Below are positions 5,213-5,480 of a stretch of 5,480 nucleotides of DNA, one piece after another. This DNA comes from Acidimicrobiaceae bacterium. Lineage in GTDB: Bacteria > Actinomycetota > Acidimicrobiia > Acidimicrobiales > Aldehydirespiratoraceae. The notes beneath the pieces were generated by a model. It did not search any database and had not been told where the DNA came from. It saw only the letters and a program-made list of their open reading frames with translations. Position 1 is the stretch's first letter. The number at the start of each line of letters is the position of its first letter. The position numbers were made by a program, and so were the translations under genes. The DNA lies in the NCBI GenBank assembly GCA_009840695.1, contig VXNG01000274.1, positions 1 to 5,480 of the forward strand. The letters are read 5' to 3'.

Positions 5213-5480
5213 CAGATCTCCCGGCGGCTGGTCCGCAGCACCAGCACGAAGAAGGGGGCGCCCAGGAAGGCGGTCACCACGCCGATGGGCAACTCCGCCG
5301 GTGCCAGCGCGGTGCGGGCGGCCAGATCGGCGAGCACCATGAACGCTCCGCCGAACAGGATCGACAGTGGAAGAACCAGCCGGTTGCTGGTGCCGAACGC
5401 GAGCCGCACCGTGTGGGGCACGATTATGCCGACGAAGCCGATGAGCCCGCTCACCGACACCGCCGCGGCCGCGCCGAGCG
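5209..5480 (-). CDS. btuC: BtuC/FecCD-family ABC transporter permease, C-terminal part only
   Basis: About 90 codons of the C-terminus of an inner-membrane permease are present; the frame is open through the right edge. The sequence contains the family signature SGLIGFVGIIVPHTVRL, which includes the cytoplasmic coupling segment that docks with the ATPase, then LPLSILFGGAFMVLADLAAR and the conserved PAELPIGVVTAFLGAPFF before the terminal LRTSRREIW. Two or three membrane helices are visible. It is the most upstream gene of the operon within the window, and its stop overlaps the btuD start. Substrate (corrinoid rather than siderophore) is inferred from the neighbours. GTG codons near 5460 are internal, since the upstream LGAAAAVSV matches the family. 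Confidence 0.88.
   Translation of the reverse strand, partial: LGAAAAVSVSGLIGFVGIIVPHTVRLAFGTSNRLVLPLSILFGGAFMVLADLAARTALAPAELPIGVVTAFLGAPFFVLVLRTSRREIW

Overview
The window is GC-rich DNA of actinobacterial character. Genes are tightly packed, third codon positions are mostly G or C, and GTG starts are used. The small coiled-coil/membrane ORF and the AIM24-type protein fit an uncultured actinomycete, perhaps of the Acidimicrobiia, but this lineage is an impression and cannot be proved from 5.5 kb.

Layout. Positions 1-731 (minus) hold most of an AIM24-family protein whose C-terminus runs off the left edge. Positions 732-939 are a divergent intergenic region with an unusually AT-rich core and a possible promoter. 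Positions 940-1320 (plus) encode a 126-residue hypothetical protein with a hendecad coiled coil and one C-terminal membrane helix. From 1375 to the right edge lies one minus-strand operon, in transcription order: a BtuC-type permease (partial), a BtuD-type ATPase, CobO, CobU, CobT and CobS. Three of its junctions are 4-bp stop/start overlaps (btuC-btuD GTGA, btuD-cobO ATGA, cobT-cobS ATGA), and cobO-cobU is separated by 20 bp. The only real gap is cobU-cobT, which is filled by two palindromic repeat units.

Together the operon genes describe corrinoid uptake and salvage. The BtuCD transporter imports corrinoid. CobO adds the upper adenosyl ligand. CobU phosphorylates and guanylylates adenosylcobinamide. 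CobT activates the lower-ligand base to its alpha-ribotide. CobS joins the two halves into adenosylcobalamin (phosphate). A BtuF-type binding protein, CobD/CbiB, CobQ/CbiP and the final phosphatase are not in the window. No cobalamin riboswitch is visible; one could lie upstream of the permease, beyond the right edge.

The most unusual element is the cobU-cobT spacer. It holds two 48-nt palindromic units exactly 72 nt apart, with the same GAATTGGCAGC stem. One hairpin loop contains a Shine-Dalgarno-like GAGG and an in-frame ATG, so the start of cobT is ambiguous and the repeat may be translated as an N-terminal extension. I see no evidence for a wholly new multi-gene system.
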